DNA of 64,000 nt from Pseudomonas azotoformans (GCF_001579805.1 NZ_CP014546.1:3038001-3102000), one strand, 5' to 3'; shown: positions 1 through 9,721, numbered from the stretch's first letter. Numbers and translations are program-made. The notes: a model not told the origin generated them from the letters alone.

Positions 1-144
1 CTTTGTGTGAGCGTTTTGTTACACAGGCGTGGCGGTAATTGCACAAATTCTGGCGCCATAAACTCAACCCAACTTCAGACATTATTAAGCGTGACTTAAT
101 TTTACTCAGCGCTTCGGGTCGACTCGGCCCAGGTCGCTCGCAAA

Positions 145-178
145 TTGCGATAATCGAATGATTGTCCGATAATCGCAC
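145..178 (+). promoter_or_regulatory. Twin PcaR-box-like sites upstream of pcaR
   Basis: Two copies of the core CGATAATCG lie at 148-156 and 167-175, 19 bp centre to centre. The downstream one, GTCCGATAATCGCAC (164-178), differs at one position from the 15-mer GTTCGATAATCGCAC that I recall as the P. putida PcaR site. The upstream one fits the same site in inverted orientation. The position suggests autoregulation of pcaR. The rest of the 1-273 upstream region shows nothing else I can name. Confidence 0.7.
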
Positions 179-273
179 AATGTTGTCGGCGCTGCCTTGT
201 GCATCCCGGCTGGCACGGCTTGTAATAGCAGCCGAACCCCTCTGCGTTCGACAATAAGAGAAAGGATCCCGAC

Positions 274-1116
274 ATGAACGATCAATTGCGCAACTCTTTC
301 GCGTCAGTGGCGCCGCCGATCGTTGCTTCCCCAGCCAAGCGTATCCAGGCGTTCACCGGCGATCCGGACTTTATGACTTCCCTGGCTCGCGGCCTGGCCG
401 TGGTGCAGGCGTTCCAGGAACGCAAGCGCCACCTCACCATCGCCCAGATCAGCCACCGCACGGAAATCCCCCGCGCCGCCGTGCGCCGTTGCCTGCACAC
501 CTTGATCAAGCTCGGCTACGCCACCACCGACGGGCGCACTTATTCGCTGTTGCCCAAAGTGCTGACCCTGGGCCATGCCTATTTGTCGTCCACACCGCTG
601 GCCGTGTCGGCCCAGCCTTACCTGGACCGCATGAGCGAGCAGCTCCACGAAGCCTGCAACATGGCGACCCTCGAAGGCGACGACATTCTCTACATCGCCC
701 GTTCGGCCACCACCCAGCGCCTGATTTCCGTGGACCTGTCGGTGGGTGGGCGCTTGCCGGCCTATTGCACCTCCATGGGGCGCATCCTGCTTGCTGCGCT
801 GGACGACGCCTCGCTGCAGGATTACCTCGACCACGCCGACCTGCAAACCAAGACCAGCCGCACCCTGACCACCGCCGAAGCGCTGTTCGAATGCCTGCAA
901 CAAGTGCGTCAGCAGGGCTGGTGCATTGTCGACCAGGAGCTGGAGCAGGGCCTGCGTTCCATCGCGGTGCCGGTGTATGACGCCTCGGGTCAGGTGCTGG
1001 CCGCGCTGAACGTCAGTACCCACGCCGGGCGCGTCAGCCGCAGTGAGCTGGAACAGCGCTTCCTGCCGAGCATGCTCAGCGCCAGCCGTGAGTTGAGCGC
1101 GCAACTGTTCGCTTAA
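274..1116 (+). CDS. pcaR: PcaR, IclR-family regulator of beta-ketoadipate catabolism
   Basis: IclR-type activator that in pseudomonads responds to beta-ketoadipate and controls the pca genes. The 280-residue protein has a winged HTH at about residues 35-95 (including the TIAQISHRTEIPRAAVRRCL helix-turn-helix) and an IclR effector-binding domain at about 110-275. The ATG is preceded by AGAAAGGA with good spacing. It is the first gene of the cluster, codirectional with pcaK. The PcaR-box-like pair upstream suggests autoregulation. Identification rests on the family, the length and the neighbouring pca genes. Confidence 0.93.
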   Translation: MNDQLRNSFASVAPPIVASPAKRIQAFTGDPDFMTSLARGLAVVQAFQERKRHLTIAQISHRTEIPRAAVRRCLHTLIKLGYATTDGRTYSLLPKVLTLGHAYLSSTPLAVSAQPYLDRMSEQLHEACNMATLEGDDILYIARSATTQRLISVDLSVGGRLPAYCTSMGRILLAALDDASLQDYLDHADLQTKTSRTLTTAEALFECLQQVRQQGWCIVDQELEQGLRSIAVPVYDASGQVLAALNVSTHAGRVSRSELEQRFLPSMLSASRELSAQLFA

Positions 1117-1261
1117 GCTGTTCGGTCACCGCACAGATCCCGGTTTGCTCAATTGACGGTGTTTCCCCCGACTTATTACTGTGCGGCAGCGCTGTTGAAG
1201 CGCCCCAATAATAACGACGGCCGCAGGTCGTCAGCCCGCCATCGGTGTGGAAATAAAAACA

Positions 1262-2602
1262 ATGAATCAGCCTTCTGTCGGTTCCACGTTGGACGTCCAG
1301 TCCTTCATCAACGCCCAGCCCCTGTCACGTTATCAGTGGCGCGTGGTGATCCTGTGTTTCCTGATCGTTTTCCTCGACGGCCTCGACACCGCTGCCATGG
1401 GCTTTATCGCACCGGCACTGTCCCAGGACTGGGGCATTGATCGCGCCAGCCTCGGCCCGGTGATGAGCGCTGCGTTGATCGGCATGGTGTTTGGTGCCCT
1501 CGGTTCCGGCCCGTTGGCCGACCGCTTTGGCCGTAAAGTGGTGCTGGTGGGCGCGGTGCTGGTGTTTGGCGCGTTCAGCTTGGCCTCCGCTTACAGCAGC
1601 AACGTCGATCAGTTGCTGGTGCTGCGTTTTCTCACCGGGCTTGGCCTGGGCGCCGGCATGCCGAATGCCACGACGCTGCTGTCCGAATACACACCGGAAC
1701 GCCACAAATCATTGCTGGTGACCAGCATGTTCTGCGGCTTCAACCTGGGCATGGCCGGTGGCGGGTTTATCTCGGCCAAGCTGATCCCGGCGTTCGGCTG
1801 GCATGCCTTGCTGCTGATCGGCGGCATCCTGCCATTGATTCTGGTGGTGGTGCTGATGCTGTGGCTGCCGGAGTCGGCGCGCTACCTAGTGGTGCGCAAC
1901 CGGGGCACCGACAAGGTGCGCAAAACCCTCTCGCCCATCGAACCCAGCATCGTCGCCCAAGCCAGCAGCTTCAGCGTGCCCGAGCAAAAAACCGTCAAGG
2001 CGCGCAACGTGTTTGCGGTGATCTTCTCCGGCACCTACAGCGCCGGCACGTTGCTGCTCTGGCTCACCTACTTCATGGGCCTGGTGATTGTCTACCTGCT
2101 CACCAGTTGGTTGCCGACCCTGATGCGTGACAGTGGCGCCAGCCTGGAACAGGCCGCGTTCATCGGTGCGTTGTTCCAATTCGGTGGCGTGTTGAGCGCG
2201 GTGGGCGTGGGCTGGGCGATGGACCGGTTCAATCCGCACAAGGTTATCGGCATCTTCTACCTGCTGGCCGGGGTGTTTGCCTACGCGGTAGGGCAGAGCC
2301 TGGGCAATATCACCCTGCTGGCAACCCTGGTGCTGGTTGCCGGGATGTGTGTCAACGGTGCGCAGTCGGCAATGCCGTCTCTGGCCGCGCGTTTCTACCC
2401 GACCCAAGGCCGCGCGACCGGCGTGTCGTGGATGCTCGGCATCGGTCGTTTCGGCGCGATCCTTGGCGCCTGGATGGGCGCAACCTTGCTGGGCCTGGGC
2501 TGGAACTTCGAACAGGTGCTCACCGCTCTGGTGATCCCGGCTGCATTGGCCACCGCTGCGGTGGTGATCAAGGGCATGGTCAGCCATGCGGATGCGACCT
2601 GA
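1262..2602 (+). CDS. pcaK: PcaK, 4-hydroxybenzoate/protocatechuate MFS transporter
   Basis: Inner-membrane proton symporter of the aromatic acid (AAHS) MFS family, taking up 4-hydroxybenzoate and protocatechuate; in P. putida it also aids chemotaxis to these acids. 446 residues, 12 predicted TM segments. The first TM carries the family motif DGLDTAAMGFIAP (about 39-51), and the 2-3 loop has LADRFGRK (about 85-92). I chose the ATG at 1262 over an in-frame GTG at 1247 because it gives the usual family N-terminus; the ribosome site is weak for either. The 145-base gap after pcaR holds a possible TTGACG -35 element at 1153. Confidence 0.93.
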   Translation: MNQPSVGSTLDVQSFINAQPLSRYQWRVVILCFLIVFLDGLDTAAMGFIAPALSQDWGIDRASLGPVMSAALIGMVFGALGSGPLADRFGRKVVLVGAVLVFGAFSLASAYSSNVDQLLVLRFLTGLGLGAGMPNATTLLSEYTPERHKSLLVTSMFCGFNLGMAGGGFISAKLIPAFGWHALLLIGGILPLILVVVLMLWLPESARYLVVRNRGTDKVRKTLSPIEPSIVAQASSFSVPEQKTVKARNVFAVIFSGTYSAGTLLLWLTYFMGLVIVYLLTSWLPTLMRDSGASLEQAAFIGALFQFGGVLSAVGVGWAMDRFNPHKVIGIFYLLAGVFAYAVGQSLGNITLLATLVLVAGMCVNGAQSAMPSLAARFYPTQGRATGVSWMLGIGRFGAILGAWMGATLLGLGWNFEQVLTALVIPAALATAAVVIKGMVSHADAT

Positions 2603-2629
2603 GGCTGATCGATAGCTTGCCAACAATCC

Positions 2630-2665
2630 GTTCGATAATCGAACACTGAGTCGATTATCGGATTG
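2630..2665 (+). promoter_or_regulatory. Twin PcaR-box-like sites at the pcaI promoter
   Basis: GTTCGATAATCGAAC at 2630-2644 is a perfect palindromic version of the PcaR box. A second core, CGATTATCG, lies at 2652-2660 within AGTCGATTATCGGATTG. The centres are 19 bp apart, as in front of pcaR, which would put the boxes near -35 and -10. This indicates an internal PcaR-dependent promoter driving pcaIJFHG, independent of pcaK transcription. Confidence 0.75.
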
Positions 2666-2750
2666 TTTGGCCCATTTCCCCGGCTTAATCTTCAAGCACT
2701 TCGGCGCCACCTCAGCGCCTTTTTCGATCCATACCGGGAGCCCGAACCCC

Positions 2751-3608
2751 ATGGCTGAAATCCTCGCGCTGCGTGACGCGGTGAAGCAATTTGTGAACGA
2801 CGGCGACACCGTCGCGCTGGAAGGCTTCACCCACCTGATCCCAACGGCAGCGGGTCATGAAATCATTCGTCAGGGCAAGAAAAACCTGACGTTGGTGCGT
2901 ATGACGCCTGACCTGATCTACGACCAGTTGATCGGTGCCGGCTGCGCCCGAAAGCTGATTTTCTCCTGGGGCGGCAACCCAGGCGTGGGCTCCCTGCATC
3001 GCCTGCGTGATGCGGTCGAGAAGCAATGGCCGCAACCGCTGGAAATCGAAGAACACAGCCACGCCGACCTGGCCAATGCCTACGTCGCCGGCGCCTCCGG
3101 CCTGCCCTTCGCGGTGCTGCGTGCCTACGCCGGTTCTGACCTGCCCAAGGTCAACCCGCTGATCAAGACTGTGACCTGCCCATTTACCGGTGAAGTGCTG
3201 GCGGCGGTGCCGTCGGTGCGTCCGGACGTCACCGTGATCCATGCGCAAAAGGCTGACCGCAAGGGCAACGTGCTGTTGTGGGGCATCCTCGGTGTGCAGA
3301 AAGAGGCGGCCCTGGCGGCCAAGCGTTGCATCGTCACCGTCGAAGAAATCGTCGACGACCTCAATGCGCCCATGAACAGCTGCGTACTGCCGACCTGGGC
3401 GCTGACGGCGGTCTGTCATGTGCCGGGTGGCGCGCATCCGTCCTACGCCCATGGCTACAACGAACGTGATAACCGCTTCTACCAGGCGTGGGACCCGATC
3501 GCCCGCGACCGTGGGACCTTCACCGCCTGGATCGATGAATACATCCACGGCACCGCCGACTTCAGCGAATTCCAGGCCAAGCTGGCCACCGCGCAGGAGG
3601 CCAAGTAA
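2751..3608 (+). CDS. pcaI: 3-oxoadipate CoA-transferase, subunit A (GctA-like)
   Basis: Alpha subunit of the enzyme that moves CoA from succinyl-CoA to 3-oxoadipate. At 285 residues it belongs to the longer GctA/CatI-like branch, rather than the roughly 230-residue PcaI I recall for P. putida. The glycine motif GGNPGVG follows the strand LIFSW. The start at 2751 follows GGGAG; a TTG 84 bases further upstream would run the protein back across the leader and is rejected. The stop overlaps the pcaJ start by one base, so the two subunits are translationally coupled. Confidence 0.88.
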   Translation: MAEILALRDAVKQFVNDGDTVALEGFTHLIPTAAGHEIIRQGKKNLTLVRMTPDLIYDQLIGAGCARKLIFSWGGNPGVGSLHRLRDAVEKQWPQPLEIEEHSHADLANAYVAGASGLPFAVLRAYAGSDLPKVNPLIKTVTCPFTGEVLAAVPSVRPDVTVIHAQKADRKGNVLLWGILGVQKEAALAAKRCIVTVEEIVDDLNAPMNSCVLPTWALTAVCHVPGGAHPSYAHGYNERDNRFYQAWDPIARDRGTFTAWIDEYIHGTADFSEFQAKLATAQEAK

Positions 3609-4387
3609 TGGCTTACTCGACCAATGAAATGATGACCGTCGCCGCCGCGCGCCGCCTCAAGAATGGCTCCGTGTGCTTCGTCGGCATCGGCCTGCCGTCC
3701 AAGGCGGCCAACCTGGCGCGCCTGACCTCGTCGCCAGATGTGGTGCTGATCTACGAGTCCGGTCCGATTGGCGCCAAACCGTCGGTACTGCCGCTGTCCA
3801 TCGGTGATGGCGAACTGGCAGAAACCGCCGACACCGTCGTGCCGACCGGTGAGATTTTTCGCTATTGGCTGCAGGGCGGGCGCATCGACGTGGGCTTTCT
3901 CGGCGCGGCTCAGGTCGACCGTTTCGGCAACATCAACACCACGGTGGTCGGTGACTACCACCAGCCTAAAGTGCGACTGCCGGGAGCCGGTGGCGCGCCC
4001 GAGATCGCCGGTTCGGCCAAGAGCGTGTTGATCATCCTCAAGCAATCGGCACGTTCGTTTGTCGACAAACTCGACTTCATCACCTCAGTCGGCCATGGCG
4101 AAGGCGGCGACTCGCGTAAACGCCTGGGCCTGCCGGGCGCCGGTCCTGTAGGGATCATTACCGACCTGTGCATCATGGAGCCGGAGGAGGGCACCCATGA
4201 ATTCGTAGTCACCGCGCTGCACCCTGGGGTGACCCGTGAACAGGTGGTGGCCGCGACCGGTTGGGCGATTCGTTTTGCCGACCAGGTCGACACCACTGCC
4301 GAACCGACTGACGTAGAGCTGACCGCCCTGCGTGACCTTGAAGCACGCACTGCGGCCGCCCATGGCCAAGCGCCTGGAGAAGCCTGA
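3608..4387 (+). CDS. pcaJ: 3-oxoadipate CoA-transferase, subunit B (GctB-like)
   Basis: Beta subunit of the 3-oxoadipate CoA-transferase, 259 residues. The segment IYESGPIGA carries the probable catalytic glutamate (E50), which in this family forms the glutamyl-CoA intermediate. The pairing with pcaI and the position before pcaF make 3-oxoadipate the likely substrate, although the GctAB-like branch also includes other acyl-CoA transferases. One-base overlaps at both ends (TAATG with pcaI, TGATG with pcaF) mark a tight operon. Confidence 0.88.
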   Translation: MAYSTNEMMTVAAARRLKNGSVCFVGIGLPSKAANLARLTSSPDVVLIYESGPIGAKPSVLPLSIGDGELAETADTVVPTGEIFRYWLQGGRIDVGFLGAAQVDRFGNINTTVVGDYHQPKVRLPGAGGAPEIAGSAKSVLIILKQSARSFVDKLDFITSVGHGEGGDSRKRLGLPGAGPVGIITDLCIMEPEEGTHEFVVTALHPGVTREQVVAATGWAIRFADQVDTTAEPTDVELTALRDLEARTAAAHGQAPGEA

Positions 4388-5586
4388 TGCGCGATGTATT
4401 TATCTGTGATGCCATCCGTACCCCCATTGGCCGTTTCGGCGGTGGCTTGTCCACCGTGCGTGCCGATGACCTGGCAGCGCTGCCGATAAAGGCGTTGATC
4501 GAGCGCAACCCTTCGGTGGATTGGACGGCCGTCGATGAAGTGTTCCTCGGCTGCGCCAACCAGGCCGGTGAAGACAACCGCAACGTGGCGCGCATGGCGT
4601 TGCTGCTGGCGGGCCTGCCGGAAAGCATTCCGGGCGTGACCCTCAACCGCTTATGCGCCTCGGGCATGGATGCGATCGGCACCGCCTTCCGCGCGATTGC
4701 CAGCGGTGAAATGGAGCTGGCGATTGCCGGTGGCGTCGAGTCGATGTCCCGCGCGCCGTTCGTGATGGGCAAGGCCGACGCGGCGTTCTCGCGCAACATG
4801 AAGCTGGAAGACACCACCATCGGCTGGCGCTTTATCAACCCGCTGATGAAGGCCCAGTACGGCGTGGATGCGATGCCGCAGACGGCCGACAACGTGGCCG
4901 ACGATTACCAGGTGTCTCGCGCCGACCAGGACGCTTTTGCCCTGCGCAGCCAGCAACGTACCGCTGCTGCCCAAGCCGCCGGCTTTTTCGCCGAAGAGAT
5001 CGTGCCGGTGCGGGTTGCGCATAAAAAAGGCGAAACCGTGGTGGAGCACGACGAACATCCACGCGATACCACCCTGGAAGCCCTGGCCAAGCTCAAGCCG
5101 GTCAACGGCCCGGACAAAACCGTCACCGCTGGCAACGCCTCGGGCGTGAACGACGGTGCGGCGGCGCTGATCCTGGCCTCCGCCGAAGCGGTCAAGAAAC
5201 ATGGCCTGACCGCCCGCGCCCGAGTCTTGGGCATGGCCAGCGCCGGTGTCGCACCGCGCGTGATGGGCATCGGCCCGGTTCCAGCCGTGCGCAAACTGGT
5301 CGAGCGTCTTGGCTTGGCGGTCACTGACTTTGATGTGATCGAACTCAACGAAGCCTTCGCCAGCCAAGGCCTGGCCGTGCTGCGTGAACTGGGCATCGCC
5401 GACGACGCGCCGCAGGTCAACCCGAACGGTGGCGCCATCGCCCTCGGCCACCCGCTGGGCATGAGCGGCGCGCGGCTGGTGCTGACGGCCCTGCACCAAC
5501 TCGAAAAGACCGGCGGCAGCAAAGGCCTGGCGACCATGTGCGTGGGCGTCGGCCAAGGCTTGGCCCTGGCGATTGAACGCATCTAA
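4387..5586 (+). CDS. pcaF: PcaF, beta-ketoadipyl-CoA thiolase
   Basis: Last step of the beta-ketoadipate pathway: beta-ketoadipyl-CoA plus CoA gives succinyl-CoA and acetyl-CoA. 399 residues, full thiolase length. The acyl-accepting cysteine lies in [10 protein letters not shown] (C90), the catalytic histidine in [11 protein letters not shown] (H355), and the second catalytic cysteine in CVGVGQG (C385). The ATG overlaps the pcaJ stop. It sits between the CoA-transferase and the ring-cleavage dioxygenase, so the enzymes for the ends of the pathway are coexpressed. Confidence 0.95.
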   Translation: MRDVFICDAIRTPIGRFGGGLSTVRADDLAALPIKALIERNPSVDWTAVDEVFLGCANQAGEDNRNVARMALLLAGLPESIPGVTLNRLCASGMDAIGTAFRAIASGEMELAIAGGVESMSRAPFVMGKADAAFSRNMKLEDTTIGWRFINPLMKAQYGVDAMPQTADNVADDYQVSRADQDAFALRSQQRTAAAQAAGFFAEEIVPVRVAHKKGETVVEHDEHPRDTTLEALAKLKPVNGPDKTVTAGNASGVNDGAAALILASAEAVKKHGLTARARVLGMASAGVAPRVMGIGPVPAVRKLVERLGLAVTDFDVIELNEAFASQGLAVLRELGIADDAPQVNPNGGAIALGHPLGMSGARLVLTALHQLEKTGGSKGLATMCVGVGQGLALAIERI

Positions 5587-5603
5587 TAAGAGAGGACTGC
5601 ACC

Positions 5604-6308
5604 ATGAGTGACAAGCCTGGATACCGGCGCCCGCAAGCGGGCACTCAACCTGATTACCTGCACCCGGCCTACCAGTCGACGAACCTGCGTTCGCCGTCCC
5701 AGCCGTTGGTGTTCCTGCCCCATTCCTTGTCGGAAATCACCGGCCCGACCATCGGCGCCGAACGCATCAATGAGAAGGACAACGACCTCACGGCCCAGCA
5801 TGAAGGCGAGCCCCAAGGCGAACGCATCATCATTCATGGCCGTGTACTCGACGAAAACGGTTTGCCTGTGCCGGGCATTCTGGTGGAGATCTGGCAGGCC
5901 AACGCCGCCGGTCGCTACAACCACAAGCGCGACCTGCACGATGCGCCACTGGACCCGAATTTCACCGGCACCGGCCGCACCGTCACCGATGCCGATGGCT
6001 GGTATCAATTCCAGACCATCAAGCCCGGCGCCTACCCGTGGGGCAACCACCACAACGCGTGGCGCCCGGCGCATATCCACTTCTCGCTGTTCGGCCCGAG
6101 CGTGCTGACGCGGCTGGTCACGCAGATGTACTTCCCCGGCGACCCGCTGCTGGAATACGACCCGATCTACAATTGCGTGCCGGACACCTCGGCCAAGCAA
6201 CGCTTGATCGCCCGTTTCGACCTGGAAAAAACCATTCCTTCCTATGCCCTCGGCTACCGCTGGGACATCGTCCTGCGCGGCCGCGACGCCACGCCGATGG
6301 AGAAATGA
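5604..6308 (+). CDS. pcaH: PcaH, protocatechuate 3,4-dioxygenase beta subunit
   Basis: Carries the non-haem Fe(III) of the intradiol dioxygenase that opens protocatechuate to 3-carboxy-cis,cis-muconate. 234 residues. The four iron ligands are visible as Y105 (GRYNH), Y144 (GAYPW), H157 and H159 (AHIHF), with the same spacing as Tyr108/Tyr147/His160/His162 of the P. putida enzyme. The start follows AGAGGA. pcaG begins one base after the stop. In P. putida, as I recall, pcaGH lies away from the other pca genes; here it is embedded in them. Confidence 0.95.
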   Translation: MSDKPGYRRPQAGTQPDYLHPAYQSTNLRSPSQPLVFLPHSLSEITGPTIGAERINEKDNDLTAQHEGEPQGERIIIHGRVLDENGLPVPGILVEIWQANAAGRYNHKRDLHDAPLDPNFTGTGRTVTDADGWYQFQTIKPGAYPWGNHHNAWRPAHIHFSLFGPSVLTRLVTQMYFPGDPLLEYDPIYNCVPDTSAKQRLIARFDLEKTIPSYALGYRWDIVLRGRDATPMEK

Positions 6309-6309
6309 G

Positions 6310-6876
6310 ATGACACTCAACGCGACCACGTCCCACACCGTCGGGCCGTATTACCACATCGGCCTGACTTGGCTGAACCGCGAAGACCTGACCGTGAGCG
6401 CCACCCTCGGTGAACGTGTAGCGATCAGCGGGCAAGTGGTGGACGGCAATGGCGATGTCGTCAACGACGCCATGCTCGAAGTCTGGCAGGCCAATGCCGC
6501 CGGTAAATATGACCATCCGGAAGACGAGCAAGACAAAGCCGTCGACCCGAACTTCGAAGGCTTCGGCCGGGTGCCTGTGGATGCTGAAGGGCGGTTTCGC
6601 TTTACCACCATCAAGCCGGGTGCGGTGCCGGGCCTGAAAGGCACGACCCAGGCGCCGCACCTGGTGGTGCTGGTGTTTGCCCGTGGCTTGGTGAAGCACT
6701 TGCTGACGCGGATCTATTTCGAGGGCGAGGCGCTGAATGGGGATGACCCGTTGCTGGCGTGTGTGCCGGCAGATCGGCGCGAAACCTTGATTGCCAAGCA
6801 GGATGCAGAGGGTGTGCATCAGTGGAGTGTGGTGTTGCAGGGCACAGATAAGGAAACGGTGTTCTTCGATTATTGA
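6310..6876 (+). CDS. pcaG: PcaG, protocatechuate 3,4-dioxygenase alpha subunit
   Basis: Alpha subunit, homologous to PcaH but lacking the iron ligands; it shapes the active-site pocket and pairs with PcaH. 188 residues. The shared intradiol core is visible in LEVWQANAAGKYDHP and TTIKPGAVPG. The ATG at 6310 lies one base after the pcaH stop; an in-frame ATG 66 bases upstream inside pcaH would add an unrelated extension and was not used. Last gene of the pcaI-J-F-H-G block. Confidence 0.93.
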   Translation: MTLNATTSHTVGPYYHIGLTWLNREDLTVSATLGERVAISGQVVDGNGDVVNDAMLEVWQANAAGKYDHPEDEQDKAVDPNFEGFGRVPVDAEGRFRFTTIKPGAVPGLKGTTQAPHLVVLVFARGLVKHLLTRIYFEGEALNGDDPLLACVPADRRETLIAKQDAEGVHQWSVVLQGTDKETVFFDY

Positions 6877-6892
6877 TCACTAGCGGCGGCAA

Positions 6893-6977
6893 GTTTCAAG
6901 CTGCAAGCGTCAAGGAAACGCGGGCATCGCCGCAGCTCTTCTCTTGCAGCTTGAAGCTTGAAGCTTGAAGCTTGCAA
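6893..6977. repeat. Inverted repeat with tandem GCTTGAA heptamers
   Basis: TTTCAAGCTGCAAG (6893-6906) is nearly the inverse complement of CTTGCAGCTTGAA (6943-6955). It runs into three tandem GCTTGAA units and a variant (6949-6976). AAGCTTGAAGCTT-type repeats are common between pseudomonad genes. It fills most of the pcaG-pcaT gap and could slow or end transcription, though there is no clear T-run. Confidence 0.6.
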
Positions 6978-7049
6978 CAGCGCCAATTGCGGAACATGGT
7001 TGTTGCAAAGTATGTCTAGGCTATAACCGTTCCCACTGAGTGAAAAAAC

Positions 7050-8345
7050 ATGACAACAACAACCAGTCACTACACCGGAGAAGAACGCAGCAAACGGATT
7101 TTTGCGATCGTCGGGGCATCCTCCGGCAACCTCGTCGAATGGTTCGACTTCTACGTCTACGCCTTCTGCGCCATTTACTTTGCACCGGCGTTTTTCCCGT
7201 CGGACGACCCCACGGTCCAACTGCTCAACACTGCCGGTGTGTTCGCTGCCGGCTTCCTGATGCGACCTATCGGTGGTTGGCTGTTTGGCCGGGTGGCCGA
7301 TAAGCACGGGCGCAAGAACTCGATGATGATCTCGGTGCTGATGATGTGCGCCGGTTCCCTGGTCATCGCTTTCTTGCCCACCTACAAAGACATCGGCGCC
7401 TGGGCTCCGGCGTTGCTGTTGGTGGCGCGGCTGTTCCAGGGCCTGTCGGTGGGGGGCGAATACGGCACCACCGCGACCTACATGAGTGAAGTCGCGCTCA
7501 AGGGCCAGCGCGGTTTCTTCGCCTCGTTCCAGTACGTGACCCTGATCGGCGGGCAACTGCTGGCGGTGCTTGTAGTGGTGATCCTGCAACAGATCCTCAC
7601 CGAAGAAGAATTGCGCGCCTGGGGCTGGCGGATTCCGTTCGTGATCGGCGCCATTGCGGCGGTGATCTCCCTGTTGCTGCGTCGCACCCTCAAGGAAACC
7701 ACCAGCAAGGAAATGCGCCAGGACAAGGACGCCGGCAGCGTGGCCGCGTTGTTCCGCAACCACAAGGCGGCCTTCATCACCGTGCTCGGCTACACCGCCG
7801 GTGGCTCGCTGATCTTCTACACCTTTACCACTTACATGCAGAAATACCTGGTGAACACCGCCGGGATGCACGCCAAGACCGCCAGCTACATCATGACCGG
7901 CGCGCTGTTCGTGTACATGTGCATGCAGCCGCTGTTCGGCATGCTCTCGGACAAGATCGGCCGTCGTAATTCGATGCTCTGGTTCGGCGCCCTTGGCACC
8001 CTGTGCACCGTGCCGATCCTGCTGACCCTGAAAACCGTGACCAACCCGTTCCTGGCCTTTGTGCTGATCTCCCTGGCGCTGGCCATCGTCAGCTTCTACA
8101 CCTCGATCAGCGGCCTGGTGAAAGCGGAAATGTTCCCGCCGCACGTGCGTGCCCTGGGTGTCGGCCTGGCCTATGCGGTGGCCAACGCGATCTTCGGCGG
8201 TTCGGCGGAATACGTGGCCCTGGGCCTCAAATCCATGGGCATGGAAAACACCTTCTACTGGTACGTCACCGGCATGATGGCGGTGGCCTTCCTGTTCAGC
8301 TTGCGCCTGCCGAAACAGGCAGAGTACTTGCACCACGATCTATAA
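7050..8345 (+). CDS. pcaT: PcaT-type MFS dicarboxylate (beta-ketoadipate) transporter
   Basis: Metabolite:H+ symporter (MHS) family member, 431 residues with about 12 TM segments. The N-terminus has [13 protein letters not shown], the hallmark of KgtP/ProP/PcaT proteins, and the 2-3 loop has [13 protein letters not shown]. In P. putida PcaT imports beta-ketoadipate. It stands between the repeat region after pcaG and pcaB, and probably starts a second transcription block pcaTBDC. No PcaR box was seen in front of it. Confidence 0.88.
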   Translation: MTTTTSHYTGEERSKRIFAIVGASSGNLVEWFDFYVYAFCAIYFAPAFFPSDDPTVQLLNTAGVFAAGFLMRPIGGWLFGRVADKHGRKNSMMISVLMMCAGSLVIAFLPTYKDIGAWAPALLLVARLFQGLSVGGEYGTTATYMSEVALKGQRGFFASFQYVTLIGGQLLAVLVVVILQQILTEEELRAWGWRIPFVIGAIAAVISLLLRRTLKETTSKEMRQDKDAGSVAALFRNHKAAFITVLGYTAGGSLIFYTFTTYMQKYLVNTAGMHAKTASYIMTGALFVYMCMQPLFGMLSDKIGRRNSMLWFGALGTLCTVPILLTLKTVTNPFLAFVLISLALAIVSFYTSISGLVKAEMFPPHVRALGVGLAYAVANAIFGGSAEYVALGLKSMGMENTFYWYVTGMMAVAFLFSLRLPKQAEYLHHDL

Positions 8346-8355
8346 GGGACGCGTT

Positions 8356-9711
8356 ATGACACTGCGCACGAGCAATCAATTGTTCGACGCTTACTTCACG
8401 GCGGGCAGCATGGCCGAGGTGTTCTGCGACAGGGGACGCTTGCAGGGCATGCTGGATTTTGAAGCGGGGTTGGCCCGGGCCCAGGCCCAGGTCGGCTTGA
8501 TTCCCCAGGCCGCCGTCGCACCGATTGCCCAGGCCTGCCTGGCCTCGTTGTACGACGTGGATGCCCTCGGCGTGGCAATTGCCACGGCAGGGAATTCGGC
8601 GATTCCGCTGGTGAAGGCACTGGGCAAGTTGATTGCCAGTGAAGATGCCGGGGCCGAGCGCTACGTGCATCTGGGCGCGACCAGCCAGGACGTGATGGAC
8701 TCCGGCCTGGTGCTGCAACTGCGGCGGGCGGTGGAATTGATCGAGTCAGACCTGATGCGTCTGGGCGACATACTTGCCGCCCAGGCCCAGCGCTACGCCG
8801 GAGTGCCATTGGCCGGGCGGACCTGGTTGCAGCATGCAACACCGGTCACCCTGGGGATGAAAATCGCCGGTTGGCTGGGCGCGGTGACGCGCAATCGGCA
8901 GCGTCTTGCTGAACTGAAACCGCGTTTGCTGGTGCTGCAATTCGGTGGCGCTTCGGGAACCCTCGCAGCGCTGGGCGAACAGGCCATGCCCGTGGCCGAA
9001 GCGCTGGCGGCTGAGTTGCAACTGACCTTGCCGGAACAACCCTGGCACACCCAACGGGATCGTTTGGTGGAGTTCGCCAGCGCCCTCGGTTTGATCGCTG
9101 GCAGTCTGGGTAAATTGGGCCGTGATATCAGCTTGCTGATGCAGACCGAAGCCGCCGAGGTGTTTGAGCCATCCGCACCGGGCAAGGGTGGTTCCTCCAC
9201 CATGCCGCACAAACGCAACCCAGTAGGCGCGGCGGTGCTGATCAGCGCCGCCACCCGCGTGCCGGGCCTGGTCTCGACAATGTTCAGCGCCATGCCCCAG
9301 GAGCACGAGCGCAGCCTGGGCCTGTGGCACGCCGAATGGGAAACCCTGCCGGAGATCTGCCGTTTGGTCTCCGGTGCCTTGCAACAGGCGTTGCTGGTGA
9401 GCGAAGGCCTGGAAGTCGACCCGCAGCGTATGGCGCAAAATCTCGACCTGACCCAGGGCCTGGTGTTGGCCGAAGCCGTCAGCATCGTGCTTGCCCAGCG
9501 TCTCGGGCGTGAAACCGCACATCATCTGCTGGAGCAGTGCTGCAAGCGTGCCGTCGTAGAGGGGCGTCACCTGCGTGCGGTATTGGCGGACGAACCACAG
9601 GTCACCGCCGAACTGTCCGCAACTGAACTGGACCGTTTGCTCGATCCCGCCCACTACCTGGGCCAGGCCCACACCTGGGTCACCCGCGCCGTAGCCGAAC
9701 ACTTTGCTTGA
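8356..9711 (+). CDS. pcaB: PcaB, 3-carboxy-cis,cis-muconate cycloisomerase
   Basis: Cyclises 3-carboxy-cis,cis-muconate to 4-carboxymuconolactone. 451 residues; fumarase/aspartase superfamily with the signature loop GSSTMPHKRNP at about residues 278-288 and the upstream motif GATSQDVMDSG. The start follows AGGGACG. pcaD starts ten bases after the stop. The length and the two motifs separate it from argininosuccinate and adenylosuccinate lyases. Confidence 0.94.
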   Translation: MTLRTSNQLFDAYFTAGSMAEVFCDRGRLQGMLDFEAGLARAQAQVGLIPQAAVAPIAQACLASLYDVDALGVAIATAGNSAIPLVKALGKLIASEDAGAERYVHLGATSQDVMDSGLVLQLRRAVELIESDLMRLGDILAAQAQRYAGVPLAGRTWLQHATPVTLGMKIAGWLGAVTRNRQRLAELKPRLLVLQFGGASGTLAALGEQAMPVAEALAAELQLTLPEQPWHTQRDRLVEFASALGLIAGSLGKLGRDISLLMQTEAAEVFEPSAPGKGGSSTMPHKRNPVGAAVLISAATRVPGLVSTMFSAMPQEHERSLGLWHAEWETLPEICRLVSGALQQALLVSEGLEVDPQRMAQNLDLTQGLVLAEAVSIVLAQRLGRETAHHLLEQCCKRAVVEGRHLRAVLADEPQVTAELSATELDRLLDPAHYLGQAHTWVTRAVAEHFA

Positions 9712-9721
9712 GGAGACCACC

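Noticed and set aside
6870..8336. 488-residue minus-strand open frame opposite pcaT
   Set aside because: Antisense shadow of a well-supported transporter; its translation is rich in His, Gln and Arg without domains.
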